Below are positions 1 to 8,217 of a stretch of DNA of 64,000 bases, piece by piece; position 1 is the first letter of the stretch; each line of letters begins with the position of its first letter. The notes under the pieces are model-generated. The model was given only the letters and a program-made list of their open reading frames with translations, was not told the origin of the DNA and did not search any database. A program made the translations under genes and the position numbers. The stretch lies in assembly GCF_041447285.1 (NCBI RefSeq), contig NZ_JBGMEB010000002.1, positions 1-64,000 of the forward strand. The letters run 5' to 3'. The stretch is from Methanomethylovorans sp041447285. GTDB lineage: Archaea; Halobacteriota; Methanosarcinia; Methanosarcinales; Methanosarcinaceae.

Positions 1-83
1 ACGTATTGTGAAATGTCTTCTATACAGAGAAAATGAAGAAATTGGCAAATAGAGGCAGTTTCTCTGTAAAGATAGTTTTCTAT

Positions 84-113
84 GGAGTCCTCGAAGAGGA
101 CTCCTTTATACTC
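84..113 (+). terminator. Hairpin terminator of a gene left of the window
   Basis: Perfect 9-bp stem (84-92 with 96-104, GGAGTCCTC/GAGGACTCC) closed by a GAA loop and followed by a T-rich run. It looks like the transcription end of a gene lying before the window. Seen directly; the function is inferred. Confidence 0.55.
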
Positions 114-399
114 TATAGATTTTTTATACATGGAGGGGCAAAATTTATGCTATTTATAGCTACCGCCCCCCCCAAAAAAAGAGAATAGCAGTATCAAAGA
201 AAAAAGGAATAGGTTTTTAAATCAAAATCCTAATTTGAGATTCTCCTTCATATAAGTTCGATTTCTCGTTTATATATCATTGGTTACCTTTATATAGAAC
301 TGCTTGCATCTAGATTCAACTATCGAGTGTTGAATATCTTCGATAACGGCACTTCAATGTTCAAATTGATCGTTCAATTATTACTAGGAGGTTAATGAT
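105..399 (+). promoter_or_regulatory. Thermosome upstream region with TATA box
   Basis: No gene is seen in this 300-base stretch. Two TATA-like boxes stand at 269-277 and 290-296; the second would place the transcript start near 315-320, leaving a leader of about 80 nt. A homopolymer pair (C8 at 166-173 followed by A7) lies upstream. The ribosome-binding site AGGAGGT is at 386-392, 7 nt before the TTG start. Confidence 0.5.
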
Positions 400-2037
400 T
401 TGGCAGCACGAATGGCTGGACAACCAGCACACTATGCAGGTAACAGGAATCAGAGGACCAGGGGTAGAGATGCTCTGAGCATCAATATCCTTGCAGGAAA
501 GGCTGTGGCAAATGCAGTGAGGAGCACACTGGGCCCCAAAGGCATGGACAAAATGCTTGTAGACTCATTGGGTGACATAGTTATCACCAATGACGGAGCC
601 ACCATTCTTAAGGAAATGGATATTGAGCACCCAGCTGCCAAAATGGTAGTGGAAGTGTCCAAGACCCAGGATGACGAAGTTGGGGACGGAACCACCACTG
701 CAGCAATACTTACAGGCGAATTACTCACAAAAGCAGAAGAACTGATGAACAAAGGTATCCACCCAACCATTATCACCAGTGGATATAGGCAGGCAGCTGC
801 AAAATGTGAAGAGATCCTGAATACTATTACTGTTGATGTTTCACCTGAAGACAGAGTGGCATTGAAGAAGATAGCTTCAACTGCTCTTACAGGAAAAGGT
901 GCAGGGGAATACAAGGATTTCCTTTCTGAATTAGCTCTTGATGCAGCACTCTCAGTGGCTGAGAAGACCGAATCAGGCTATGTCGTAGACATAGAGGATA
1001 TTACTATTGAGAAGCGTGAAGGCGGCAGTATAAAGGATACAGAACTGATCAAGGGGCTTGTAATAGACAAGGACCGTGTCAGGCCCAACATGCCACAAAG
1101 GATCGACAATGCCAAGGTCATGCTGACAAGCTTTGCTATTGAGTTTAACAAGATCGAGAAGGATGCTGAGATAAAGATCACTTCCCCAGAACAGATGCAG
1201 CTGTTCGTGGATCAGGAAGAAAGGATGATCAAGGCAAAGGTCGACAATATCATCAAGACCGGTGCAAATGTGGTGTTCTGTCAGAAAGGCATCGATGACC
1301 TCGCTCAGTACTATCTGGAGAAAGCTGGTATCTACGCATGCAGAAGGATCAAGAAGAGCGATATGGAAAAGCTAGCCCGGGCAACAGGCGCTACTATCGT
1401 TCAGGATGACACTGAGATCCTTATCGATGACCTTGGTTACGCAGGCTATGTTGAAGAAAGAGAAATCAAAGGTACCAAGATGACCTTTGTGATGGACTGT
1501 AAGAACACAAAGACCGCATCTCTCGTTCTTCACGGAGGTACTACACATATAGTCGATGGTCTCAAGCGTGCACTCAATGATGCACTGAGGGTCGTAGGCG
1601 TTTCCCTGGAAGATGGGAAGGTAGTAGTAGGCGGAGGTGCAATTGAAGTTGAACTTGCACTGAAGCTCAGGCAGTACGCTGCAACCCTTAAAGGCAGGGA
1701 ACAGCTTGCAGTAAATGGATTTGCAGATGCATTGGAAATTATTCCGCAAACTCTTGCAGAGAATGGCGGACTTGATCCCATTGACATACTTGTTGAGATG
1801 CGTTCCCAGCACGAGAAGGGTAACAAAAAAGCTGGTGTGAACGTATATACTGGCAAGGTAGTTGACATGTGGGAAGAAAATGTCATTGAGCCACTGAGGG
1901 TAAAGACTCAGGCCATAAACTCAGCTACTGAAGCTGCTGTTATGATCCTCAGGATCGATGATATTGTTGCATCTTCCGGCAAGAGCAAGGCAGGCGCAGG
2001 AGGCATGCCAGGCGCCAGTGCTGAAATGGGCGAGTAA
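400..2037 (+). CDS. thsA: Thermosome subunit (group II chaperonin)
   Basis: Subunit of the archaeal ATP-driven cytosolic folding chamber. At 545 residues it is of normal family length. Visible signature blocks are TLGPKGMDK (residues 43-51), NDGATI (64-69), the nucleotide-binding GDGTTT (95-100) and a GGGAIE block near residue 413; the tail ends in a Gly/Met-rich segment typical of chaperonins. The start is TTG, chosen because AGGAGGT lies 7 nt upstream; an ATG four codons in (412) is an alternative. The gene stands alone. The family is normally heat-inducible, but no heat-shock operator could be recognised. The symbol thsA is by analogy, since methanogens carry several paralogues. Confidence 0.97.
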   Translation: MAARMAGQPAHYAGNRNQRTRGRDALSINILAGKAVANAVRSTLGPKGMDKMLVDSLGDIVITNDGATILKEMDIEHPAAKMVVEVSKTQDDEVGDGTTTAAILTGELLTKAEELMNKGIHPTIITSGYRQAAAKCEEILNTITVDVSPEDRVALKKIASTALTGKGAGEYKDFLSELALDAALSVAEKTESGYVVDIEDITIEKREGGSIKDTELIKGLVIDKDRVRPNMPQRIDNAKVMLTSFAIEFNKIEKDAEIKITSPEQMQLFVDQEERMIKAKVDNIIKTGANVVFCQKGIDDLAQYYLEKAGIYACRRIKKSDMEKLARATGATIVQDDTEILIDDLGYAGYVEEREIKGTKMTFVMDCKNTKTASLVLHGGTTHIVDGLKRALNDALRVVGVSLEDGKVVVGGGAIEVELALKLRQYAATLKGREQLAVNGFADALEIIPQTLAENGGLDPIDILVEMRSQHEKGNKKAGVNVYTGKVVDMWEENVIEPLRVKTQAINSATEAAVMILRIDDIVASSGKSKAGAGGMPGASAEMGE

Positions 2038-2062
2038 GCCCATTCATTTCTTTTCTTATCTA
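2025..2062 (+). terminator. Hairpin spanning the thermosome stop codon
   Basis: AATGGGC (2025-2031) pairs with GCCCATT (2038-2044); the stop codon TAA lies in the 6-nt loop and a pyrimidine/T-rich run follows. It fits a terminator-like 3' end, by inference. Confidence 0.4.
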
Positions 2063-2123
2063 TTCTCTGTTCTATTATTGGCATTCTTTTCATCTTTATT
2101 TTCCAGTTCCTTCTGGGATAATG

Positions 2124-2166
2124 TTTAAATGTATTGTAAACCACTTTTACAATCATGGTTTACAAT
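2124..2166 (+). promoter_or_regulatory. bioY promoter with BirA-type biotin operator
   Basis: A perfect inverted repeat, ATTGTAAACCA (2133-2143) and TGGTTTACAAT (2156-2166), is separated by 12 nt. The core TTGTAAACC-N14-GGTTTACAA matches the BirA operator described for biotin genes in bacteria and archaea. The TATA-like box GTTTAAAT (about 2123-2130) lies about 25 bp before the ATG, so the transcript should be nearly leaderless and the right arm runs through the start codon. A bound repressor would block initiation. No birA is in the window. Confidence 0.85.
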
Positions 2167-2709
2167 CCCTCTCTGGATACTGGAATCTCTACTGGTGATC
2201 TGAAAAAAATGGTATTTGCTGCCTTATTCGCCTCTCTGATGGCAGTTGGTGCGTATGTAAAGATCCCTCTTCCTCTTACACCTGTTCCGGTGACAATGCA
2301 GGTATTTTTCGTATTGCTAACTGGCTGTATCCTAGGTAGCCGATGGGGAACTATCAGCATGATTGTGTACCTTTTGCTCGGTATAGTAGGGTTTCCTGTA
2401 TTCTCAGGAGGATCTTCCGGACTGGGAGTGCTCTTTGGTCCAACGGGTGGTTATCTAATAGGCTTTGTATTTGCAGCATTTGTAACTGGCAAGCTCTCAG
2501 AAATCATGCCTAAGCGTTCTTTACTGAAAAATAGTCTGCATATGATCGTTGGCTTGTGCATCATTTACATTTTCGGTGCTTTCCGGCTTATGCAAGTAGC
2601 TGATCTTACATTCCAGCAAACAATGGTTGCAGGAGTATTGCCCTTCATTATAGGCGATGCGATCTCATTAATAATTGCTGCATTCATAGCTACACGATAC
2701 GAGGTCTAA
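2155..2709 (+). CDS. bioY: BioY, biotin-specific S component of an ECF transporter
   Basis: Membrane substrate-capture subunit that binds biotin and docks on the EcfA/EcfT module. It is 184 residues with about six hydrophobic segments. The N-terminal block KKMVFAALFASLMAVGAYVKIPLP and the following PVTMQVFFVLLTGCILG stretch are characteristic of BioY. The ATG at 2155 sits inside the biotin operator, consistent with leaderless translation. It is followed after 4 nt by ecfA1. Regulation by biotin through a BirA-type repressor is inferred from the operator. Confidence 0.95.
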   Translation: MVYNPSLDTGISTGDLKKMVFAALFASLMAVGAYVKIPLPLTPVPVTMQVFFVLLTGCILGSRWGTISMIVYLLLGIVGFPVFSGGSSGLGVLFGPTGGYLIGFVFAAFVTGKLSEIMPKRSLLKNSLHMIVGLCIIYIFGAFRLMQVADLTFQQTMVAGVLPFIIGDAISLIIAAFIATRYEV

Positions 2710-2713
2710 GCAC

Positions 2714-3529
2714 GTGATATCCATTGAGGCTCTTTCATACAACTATCCAGATGGCACAAATGTACTTGATTCCATAGACCTGGAGCTCGAAGCGGGTGAA
2801 TTCGTTGTTTTAGTGGGTCCCAATGGTTGTGGTAAATCCACTTTTTCAAGGCACTTGAATGGCCTCTTAAGACCCACAACTGGTTCTGTAAAAGTGATGG
2901 GAATGGATACTATAGATCCTTCTTCTCTCTGGAGAATAAGGCAGTCTGTAGGAATGGTATTCCAGGACCCTAATGTGCAGTTCATTGGCAGCACTGTGGA
3001 AGAAGATATAGCTTTTGGATTGGAGAATCTTGCTCTTCCACCAGATGAGATCAAAAAGCTAGTTTCAGAGGCATTGGCAGTCACTGATATGGAGAAATAT
3101 AGATGCTTTTCTCCGGGTTCTTTGAGCGGTGGCCAGAAACAGAAAGCAGCCATTGCAGGAGCATTGGCTATGGGTTCCAAATTCCTAGTATTGGACGAAG
3201 TCACTTCCATGCTGGACCCCCACTCATGTACGGAAGTGCTTAACATCGTTATTTCTCTTAAGAACAAAGGAATAGGTTTGCTTTACATCACCCACAGGCC
3301 GGAAGAAATTCTTATTGCCGATCGTATATTGGTGATGGATCAGGGCAGGATAGTAGCTGATGGAACTCCACTTGCCGTTATCAGGGAACTTGGCTTTGAC
3401 CATGATCTTTTTGAGATTCCTCCTTTAATGAAGCTTGCATTGAAACTGGAAGATGCAGGTGTTATTCGCCTGAATGGTTGTGAAATTTCCCCACTTTCGC
3501 TGACGGAGGAAATATGCCGATCACTGTAG
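2714..3529 (+). CDS. ecfA1: ECF transporter ATPase EcfA1
   Basis: First of two ABC ATPases powering the ECF vitamin transporter. It is 271 residues with Walker A GPNGCGKST (35-43), a Q-loop near VFQDPN, signature LSGGQKQK, Walker B FLVLDE and the H-loop ITHR. The start is GTG, 4 nt after bioY. It overlaps ecfA2 by 16 nt, so the four genes form one operon. The energising module may also serve other S components in the genome, but linkage to bioY suggests a biotin-dedicated (group I) system. Confidence 0.93.
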   Translation: MISIEALSYNYPDGTNVLDSIDLELEAGEFVVLVGPNGCGKSTFSRHLNGLLRPTTGSVKVMGMDTIDPSSLWRIRQSVGMVFQDPNVQFIGSTVEEDIAFGLENLALPPDEIKKLVSEALAVTDMEKYRCFSPGSLSGGQKQKAAIAGALAMGSKFLVLDEVTSMLDPHSCTEVLNIVISLKNKGIGLLYITHRPEEILIADRILVMDQGRIVADGTPLAVIRELGFDHDLFEIPPLMKLALKLEDAGVIRLNGCEISPLSLTEEICRSL

Positions 3530-4338
3530 AAGATGTCAGCTTCTCTTATACACGCAATACTCAGCTAGGGTCAATAGTGCTTGACAGGGTGAGTATGAAC
3601 ATAAATCAAGGTGAGTTCCTGGTCATCATGGGCGAAATCGGGTCCGGAAAATCTACTCTTGTAAAACATTTTAATGGTCTTTTAAAACCCCTTTCAGGAA
3701 AAGTAACAGTAGATGGGTATAATGCTACATCAGTCCAGGTCAGGAAGCTTGTAGGCATGCTTTTTCAATTTCCCCAACAGCAACTTTTTGGACGGACGGT
3801 GTTTGAAGATGTTGCTTTTGCACCCTCGAACTTTGGGATATCCGGTAAGGAACTGCTTACAAAGGTGATCGAGTCCTTGAAATTGGTGGGATTGGATGAG
3901 AATATAGTTTCCAAGTCTCCTTTTAGTTTGAGTAACGGTCATATGAGATTAGTAGCTCTTGCAGGCATCATTGCTGCAAGTCCTAAATATCTGGTTCTTG
4001 ATGAACCTTCTACAGGTCTTGATCCCAAGAGCAGGAACGAGCTATTTAAAGCGTTACGAGAGATTCATGCTACTGGTATCACCGTTGTGGTCGTAACCCA
4101 TAATATACATCATGTATTGCCCCTTGCCACAAGGGTGTTTTTCATGGAAAGGGGAAAGATAGCTTTTGAAGGTTCTCCTGAAGACTACTTTTTATCAGGG
4201 TATTCACAGGTTCAGGATATTCCTTTGCTGATGAGAGAGCTGCGTAAATCCGGGCTAGATGTGAATGATGATGTTTTCACTGTGGAAGAAGCATTCAGGG
4301 AAATAATGCATATCAAAAAGATGAGGACAGGCACATGA
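3514..4338 (+). CDS. ecfA2: ECF transporter ATPase EcfA2
   Basis: Second ATPase of the ECF module, 274 residues. Walker A is GEIGSGKST (40-48), Walker B is YLVLDEPSTGLD, and the H-loop is VTHN. The ABC signature is degenerate: LSNGHMRL replaces the usual LSGGQMRR. In ABC dimers the signature of one subunit completes the site built by the partner Walker A, so one of the two composite sites may be weak (inference). The gene overlaps ecfA1 by 16 nt and ecfT by 4 nt, suggesting translational coupling. Confidence 0.92.
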   Translation: MPITVEDVSFSYTRNTQLGSIVLDRVSMNINQGEFLVIMGEIGSGKSTLVKHFNGLLKPLSGKVTVDGYNATSVQVRKLVGMLFQFPQQQLFGRTVFEDVAFAPSNFGISGKELLTKVIESLKLVGLDENIVSKSPFSLSNGHMRLVALAGIIAASPKYLVLDEPSTGLDPKSRNELFKALREIHATGITVVVVTHNIHHVLPLATRVFFMERGKIAFEGSPEDYFLSGYSQVQDIPLLMRELRKSGLDVNDDVFTVEEAFREIMHIKKMRTGT

Positions 4339-5108
4339 ATGACATGTTCTTTTCCTATCTTCCGGGAAAATCTATTCTTCATAGCTTGGATCCCCGCACA
4401 AAACTGATTTCAGTAATGCTGCTCAGTATTGTTGTGCTGAGGGCATCTACTTTTAAGACCATAGGTTTGCTATTTTGTATCTTTTTTACACTCTCGCTGA
4501 TTGCAAGATTGGGTATCAGACATCATCTTAACTCTCTTCGTCCTATGTTATTGTTCTTCATCTTCATTTTCGCAGTACAGGCCATGTCCTCGGGGGGAGA
4601 GAGCCTGTTTTCTATAGGGCCAGTGGTCATAAGTTCCGAAGGAATCTGGAAAGGGGGGCTTGTTACTTCGCGATTCATTCTGCTTGTCCTCTTTGCTTCG
4701 TTACTTCTTTCAACAACACGTCCTGCTCTTCTGACTCTGGGGATAGAAAAGATGCTGCGCCCACTGCCTCTTTCTATCATTGGTATCTCATCTTACGACC
4801 TTGCTATCATGATGTCGATATCTATGCGTTTTGTACCCTTGATGAATGGGAACTTGTCACAAATATTGCAGGCACAGTTTTCCAGAGGCATGGATCTAAA
4901 TCGACATCCCCTTAGGGGGGTTTCTTCAATGGCTGTGCCCATGATCCACAGCACCATGCGCATGGCAGAGGATCTGGCAATGGCTATGGAAAGCCGCTGT
5001 TACCAGGGTGTCCGCAGAACTTCTATGTTCGAGTTGAAGATGCACAAAGCAGATTGTTTTTCTCTATTCATTGTGGCATGTATGGTGATCTTTTTCTTCT
5101 GTTTCTAG
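4335..5108 (+). CDS. ecfT: ECF transporter transmembrane subunit EcfT
   Basis: Scaffold membrane subunit that couples the EcfA ATPases to BioY. It is 257 residues with several hydrophobic segments. The conserved block DPRTKLISVMLLSI lies near the N-terminus, and the C-terminal half has short Ala/Arg-Gly-like coupling helices (QAQFSRGMDL and AMAMESRCYQG, variants of the family's A-R-G motifs). The ATG overlaps the ecfA2 stop by 4 nt. It is the last gene of the biotin transport operon. Confidence 0.92.
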   Translation: MNDMFFSYLPGKSILHSLDPRTKLISVMLLSIVVLRASTFKTIGLLFCIFFTLSLIARLGIRHHLNSLRPMLLFFIFIFAVQAMSSGGESLFSIGPVVISSEGIWKGGLVTSRFILLVLFASLLLSTTRPALLTLGIEKMLRPLPLSIIGISSYDLAIMMSISMRFVPLMNGNLSQILQAQFSRGMDLNRHPLRGVSSMAVPMIHSTMRMAEDLAMAMESRCYQGVRRTSMFELKMHKADCFSLFIVACMVIFFFCF

Positions 5109-5116
5109 ATCGAACG

Positions 5117-5151
5117 GTTAATTATATGAATGATTGTTCATATGTTCATAT
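5117..5151 (+). promoter_or_regulatory. ArsR/SmtB-type operator and TATA box
   Basis: Inverted repeat ATATGAA-N6-TTCATAT at 5124-5143, the hallmark form of ArsR/SmtB-family operators, with an extra TTCATAT half-site at 5145-5151. It overlaps the TATA-like element (around 5119-5127), so a bound repressor would block the promoter. The downstream gene encodes the likely cognate regulator, implying autoregulation. Confidence 0.7.
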
Positions 5152-5153
5152 AC

Positions 5154-5498
5154 ATGTCCCATTCATGTATGGATGATGCAGCTGTTAAAACCATGACCAA
5201 TGCTCTTCCCTCTGAACAAGTGATAAACCGTATCTGTCAGATATTCGGAGCATTGCAATGCACAACTCGTCTGCAAATTCTCTTACTCTTGCAGCATGGC
5301 CCTCTTTGTGTGACTGACCTTGAAAATGTCCTGGGTCAATCCCAGTCTGCTATCTCTCATAATTTGCGTACTTTACGACAGTTAGACCTTGTGAGGACCA
5401 AAAGAGAAGGACGTTTTACTCTATATCATCTGGCAGATGAGCACGTAAGCGTACTGGTTGATATGTGCCAGCAACACGCAAAGGAGATGGAAAACTGA
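5154..5498 (+). CDS. ArsR-family winged-helix metal-responsive repressor
   Basis: Small DNA-binding repressor: dimerising winged helix with recognition helix SQSAISHNLRTLRQLDLV and wing KREGRFTLYHL. I chose ATG 5154 (114 residues) because the palindromic operator covers the more upstream ATGs (5130, 5142) and the TATA box would place the transcript start near 5150. Candidate metal ligands are an N-terminal Cys (SHSCMDD), LQCTT before helix 2, and MCQQHAKE at the C-terminus. It is coupled to the permease gene that follows, so it probably controls efflux. The inducing metal cannot be read from sequence. Confidence 0.88.
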   Translation: MSHSCMDDAAVKTMTNALPSEQVINRICQIFGALQCTTRLQILLLLQHGPLCVTDLENVLGQSQSAISHNLRTLRQLDLVRTKREGRFTLYHLADEHVSVLVDMCQQHAKEMEN

Positions 5499-6592
5499 TA
5501 TCTGAAATATCTATAATACATATTATTTATGGAATTTTATTTGAATCGTGGTCACTTTTCTTGGAGATGTCTCCTTATTTATTCCTGGGATTTTTGATTG
5601 CTGGCATACTTCATGTGCTGGTCCCTGATGAGAAAATACTTTCCTATCTGGGGGAATCAGCAGGAAAGGTAAGGTCTGTGATCAATGCCTCCCTTATGGG
5701 GTTGCCGCTGCCACTATGTTCGTGTGGTGTTGTACCTACAGCTCTGTCTCTGAAGAAAAGGGGTGCTACAAAAGGAGCAGCTTTGTCTTTTATGATCTCA
5801 ACACCAGAAACAGGAGTTGACTCCATCGCAATTACCTATGCTCTGCTGGATCCACTCATGACAGTATTCAGGCCGCTTGCTACATTGTTTACAGCTATTG
5901 CAGCAGGCATAATCGAAAACTTTTCATCGGCAAATGAGAAGAAACCTCTCTTAAGCAAGCCCCTTGTTATGATGCATGCTTCTGCTACCCCGGGGTGTGG
6001 CTGTTCCTGTTCAGATGGAGCATGCTCTTCCAATGGTAATGCCAATGCAGCTTCCAGGATAGCTGCTGGTATAAGATATGCATTTGTAGACCTTCTTGGA
6101 GATATCTCAAAATGGCTCATTATAGGAACCCTGCTTGCGGGAGTTATTGCGTACTTAATACCTGAAGAGGTCATTAGCTCCTATCTGGGAGGTGGCATTT
6201 TTTCGATGATGATTATGCTCCTCATAGGGATTCCTCTGTATATTTGTGCCACTACCTCCACACCCCTTGCTGCAGCATTAGTTGCAAAAGGTATGAGTCC
6301 TGGAACAGCTTTTGTATTCCTCCTTGCAGGCCCGGCGACAAACGCTGCAACTATTACCATGGTAATGAAGTTTCTCGGCAAGAAGACTGCAATGATCTAT
6401 GTTGGTACGATAGCAGTATGTTCCATAGGCTTTGGATTGCTTCTGGATTTCATCTATATGAGTCTTGGAGTTAAAGCAGCTGCCGTTGTAGGAACTGGTG
6501 GGGATATTGTACCAGCTTCCATCCAGTTTGTATTTGCACTTGTGCTGCTGCCTCTTATGGCCTATGGTATTACTCGAAAAAAGTGCAACTGA
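5465..6592 (+). CDS. Two-domain permease, SO_0444/ArsP-like metal efflux family
   Basis: Membrane permease with two homologous halves (PF03773-like). Each half carries the family core: MSPYLFLGFLIAGILHVLVP plus CSCGVVPTALSLKKRGATKGAALSFMISTPETG in half 1, and TSTPLAAALVAKGMSPGTAFVFLLAGPATN in half 2. A cytosolic linker has a Cys cluster (CGCSCSDGAC) that could bind thiophilic metal. The start is uncertain: GTG 5465 overlaps the arsR gene by 34 nt, and no ATG occurs before 5567, which would cut into the first membrane segment. Metal or arsenical export under ArsR control is inferred; the substrate is unknown. Confidence 0.85.
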   Translation: MPATRKGDGKLISEISIIHIIYGILFESWSLFLEMSPYLFLGFLIAGILHVLVPDEKILSYLGESAGKVRSVINASLMGLPLPLCSCGVVPTALSLKKRGATKGAALSFMISTPETGVDSIAITYALLDPLMTVFRPLATLFTAIAAGIIENFSSANEKKPLLSKPLVMMHASATPGCGCSCSDGACSSNGNANAASRIAAGIRYAFVDLLGDISKWLIIGTLLAGVIAYLIPEEVISSYLGGGIFSMMIMLLIGIPLYICATTSTPLAAALVAKGMSPGTAFVFLLAGPATNAATITMVMKFLGKKTAMIYVGTIAVCSIGFGLLLDFIYMSLGVKAAAVVGTGGDIVPASIQFVFALVLLPLMAYGITRKKCN

Positions 6593-6646
6593 TCGATTGG
6601 TTAGTTTATTGGCTTTTAGAAAAAAGGCATGTAGAGGATAATCGGA

Positions 6647-7222
6647 TCAATCTTTCTTCATTGCCGTTTTCCCAATGAGGACTTCAGTAGACTTAATGAC
6701 TGCAAAAACCTCGTCACCTTCTTTAAGATCCAGTTTTTCCACTGCCTCACTGGTGATCAGTGAACTTAAAACTGCAGCTTCTATGGATAATTTTACTCTG
6801 GAGGCTATATCTCCTTTTTCCACTTCTATGATCTTTGCAGGTATCCTGTTGCGTGCGGAAATATGCAGTCCGAGATGTTCCCTATAAGTCTCATCATGCA
6901 TTGTGTTGTTGAGCAACTGTTTGTTCATATCGTATTCTTTTATGAGTTTGCGGCCAGCATCAGTGAGAAAAGTCCCTTGCTCTTTTCCTCCTCTTATCGT
7001 TACTACAACGTCTTCGCCCAGGCGTTCGCTCATCTTATTGAGCACCAGCCATGCATGCTTGTAGGAAATCCCTATTTTTTTGCAGGCTTTGCTTAGTGAG
7101 CCTTCTTCATCTATGGCTTTAAGAAACTCAACTTTTCCTTCTCCTATAACGGGTTTACCGTCTTCTGTAATCCATACTTTTGCTCTTGTTTCCATATCTC
7201 TCATTCTAGAGGTCACTGTCAT
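6647..7222 (-). CDS. modE: ModE-type molybdate/tungstate-responsive regulator
   Basis: DNA-binding protein with an N-terminal ModE winged helix (FLKAIDEEGSLSKACKKIGISYKHAWLVLNKM) and a C-terminal Mop-like oxyanion-binding domain (GLHISARNRIPAKI...SSLITSEAVEKLDLKEGDEVFAVIKSTEVLIG). It is 191 residues from the first ATG, which overlaps the preceding HTH gene by 17 nt; ATGs at 7204 and 7195 are alternatives. It has one Mop domain where E. coli ModE has two. It lies next to two mod operons and fwd, and is the obvious candidate to bind the repeats at 11257, 15325 and 23005. Confidence 0.9.
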   Translation of the reverse strand: MTVTSRMRDMETRAKVWITEDGKPVIGEGKVEFLKAIDEEGSLSKACKKIGISYKHAWLVLNKMSERLGEDVVVTIRGGKEQGTFLTDAGRKLIKEYDMNKQLLNNTMHDETYREHLGLHISARNRIPAKIIEVEKGDIASRVKLSIEAAVLSSLITSEAVEKLDLKEGDEVFAVIKSTEVLIGKTAMKKD

Positions 7223-7409
7223 CGAATATAAAAAGTTCGTCTAATGTCGAGTTCAGACACTTTGCTACCTTGTAGGCAAGCTTCAGAGATGGATTGTATT
7301 TTCCTTTTTCCAGAAAACCTATTGTCTCTCTGCGCACTCCTACTTTTTGTGCCAGTTCTTCCTGTGTAAGATTGTATCGTGCCCTGAACTCTTTGATCCT
7401 TGTCTGCAT
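7206..7409 (-). CDS. Small Xre-family (Cro/C1) HTH regulator
   Basis: A 67-residue protein that is essentially one helix-turn-helix domain: RARYNLTQEELAQKVGVRRETIGFLEKGKYNPSLKLAYKVAKCLN. Such regulators commonly pair with a DUF2178 membrane protein, as here (18 nt upstream). It overlaps modE, so the three genes may be one transcript. The target genes are unknown. Confidence 0.88.
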   Translation of the reverse strand: MQTRIKEFRARYNLTQEELAQKVGVRRETIGFLEKGKYNPSLKLAYKVAKCLNSTLDELFIFDDSDL

Positions 7410-7427
7410 TCAGCACCTCTTGCGTAA

Positions 7428-7814
7428 TTAGTCCACATCGCCTTTGGAAAGGAAATGCCATTGGAAGCCCTTTGCGGTCACAAGCATAAGAATGAACAGA
7501 ATGAATATCACAGTGGATACACTGAGTTGTGCAAAGTGCAGGCGGTCTATCCAGAAAAGCAGGTTCAAAGCCAGAAATGTGATAAACCATGAGTAAGACA
7601 GCCCATAAGCACCTAATTTCTTTGTCCTTTCATCCTTTTCCGGCAGGTTCCCAGTTCTTCTAAGTCTTACCAGCAGTACAGCAATAATTGCCACACCGAT
7701 GTTGATCAATATATTTGAGATTTCTTCATCGCCAACTTGCAGGATACTCGCCATTATTCCTATCACAACGGCTGCAATTGCTGCATAAAGGCTATATTTG
7801 TACCTGTTATCCAT
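7428..7814 (-). CDS. DUF2178-like membrane protein
   Basis: A 128-residue protein with four hydrophobic segments (around residues 9-27, 34-49, 73-89 and 98-114). The loop LRRTGNLPEKDERTKKLGAYGLSYSW resembles the DUF2178 family, which is often encoded beside a small Xre regulator. It may act as the membrane partner or target of that regulator; the molecular role is unknown. A TATA-like box on this strand lies around 7893-7878. Confidence 0.75.
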   Translation of the reverse strand: MDNRYKYSLYAAIAAVVIGIMASILQVGDEEISNILINIGVAIIAVLLVRLRRTGNLPEKDERTKKLGAYGLSYSWFITFLALNLLFWIDRLHFAQLSVSTVIFILFILMLVTAKGFQWHFLSKGDVD

Positions 7815-8217
7815 GTTGATTGCCTCTTGAATTATTAGATTTAACTCGCATTAAGTGATTTATTTCTAACATTATGCTATAAATATTTAACTTACTCCAC
7901 TTTGAATGACTTTTAATAAAGCTAATGTCAAGTCTTCTTTTTGGACTGATTATTTAATGAATTTATGTAAAAAAGTTCCACTGCTCGCGTATTCTACAGA
8001 GAATCTTTGTGTAGGTGCCATATTTTCATGAGAATCAGTAAAATAAAATGTGTTTCACACATCAAGTTTGGATATATATATATATACACATCTACTTCTC
8101 TTTTATTTCTCTCGTAAGTTATATAATTGGTTTCCGCCTTCTATTATATTAGATTATGGGTTTTGTAGTAAGGACTTGTATCTTGTTTTGCCCGTAATTG
8201 GCTAGGAGAATCGAATT
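7815..8217. promoter_or_regulatory. Divergent intergenic region, no gene seen
   Basis: AT-rich spacer between the divergent DUF2178 and molbindin genes. It holds a TA dinucleotide tract (about 8075-8089), a perfect inverted repeat ATGTG-TTT-CACAT near 8049-8061, a TATA-like box TTATATAA near 8118 for the molbindin, and AGGAGA at about 8203-8208 as its ribosome-binding site. No copy of the 18-bp repeat found at the other molybdenum/tungsten promoters was seen here. Confidence 0.4.

Noticed and set aside
166..180. C8-A7 homopolymer as a signal
   Set aside because: Simple homopolymer run in non-coding sequence with no structure or conservation to support a role.
8075..8095. TA dinucleotide run as a possible promoter array
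   Set aside because: Too far from the molbindin start and no conserved context; a better TATA box lies near 8118.
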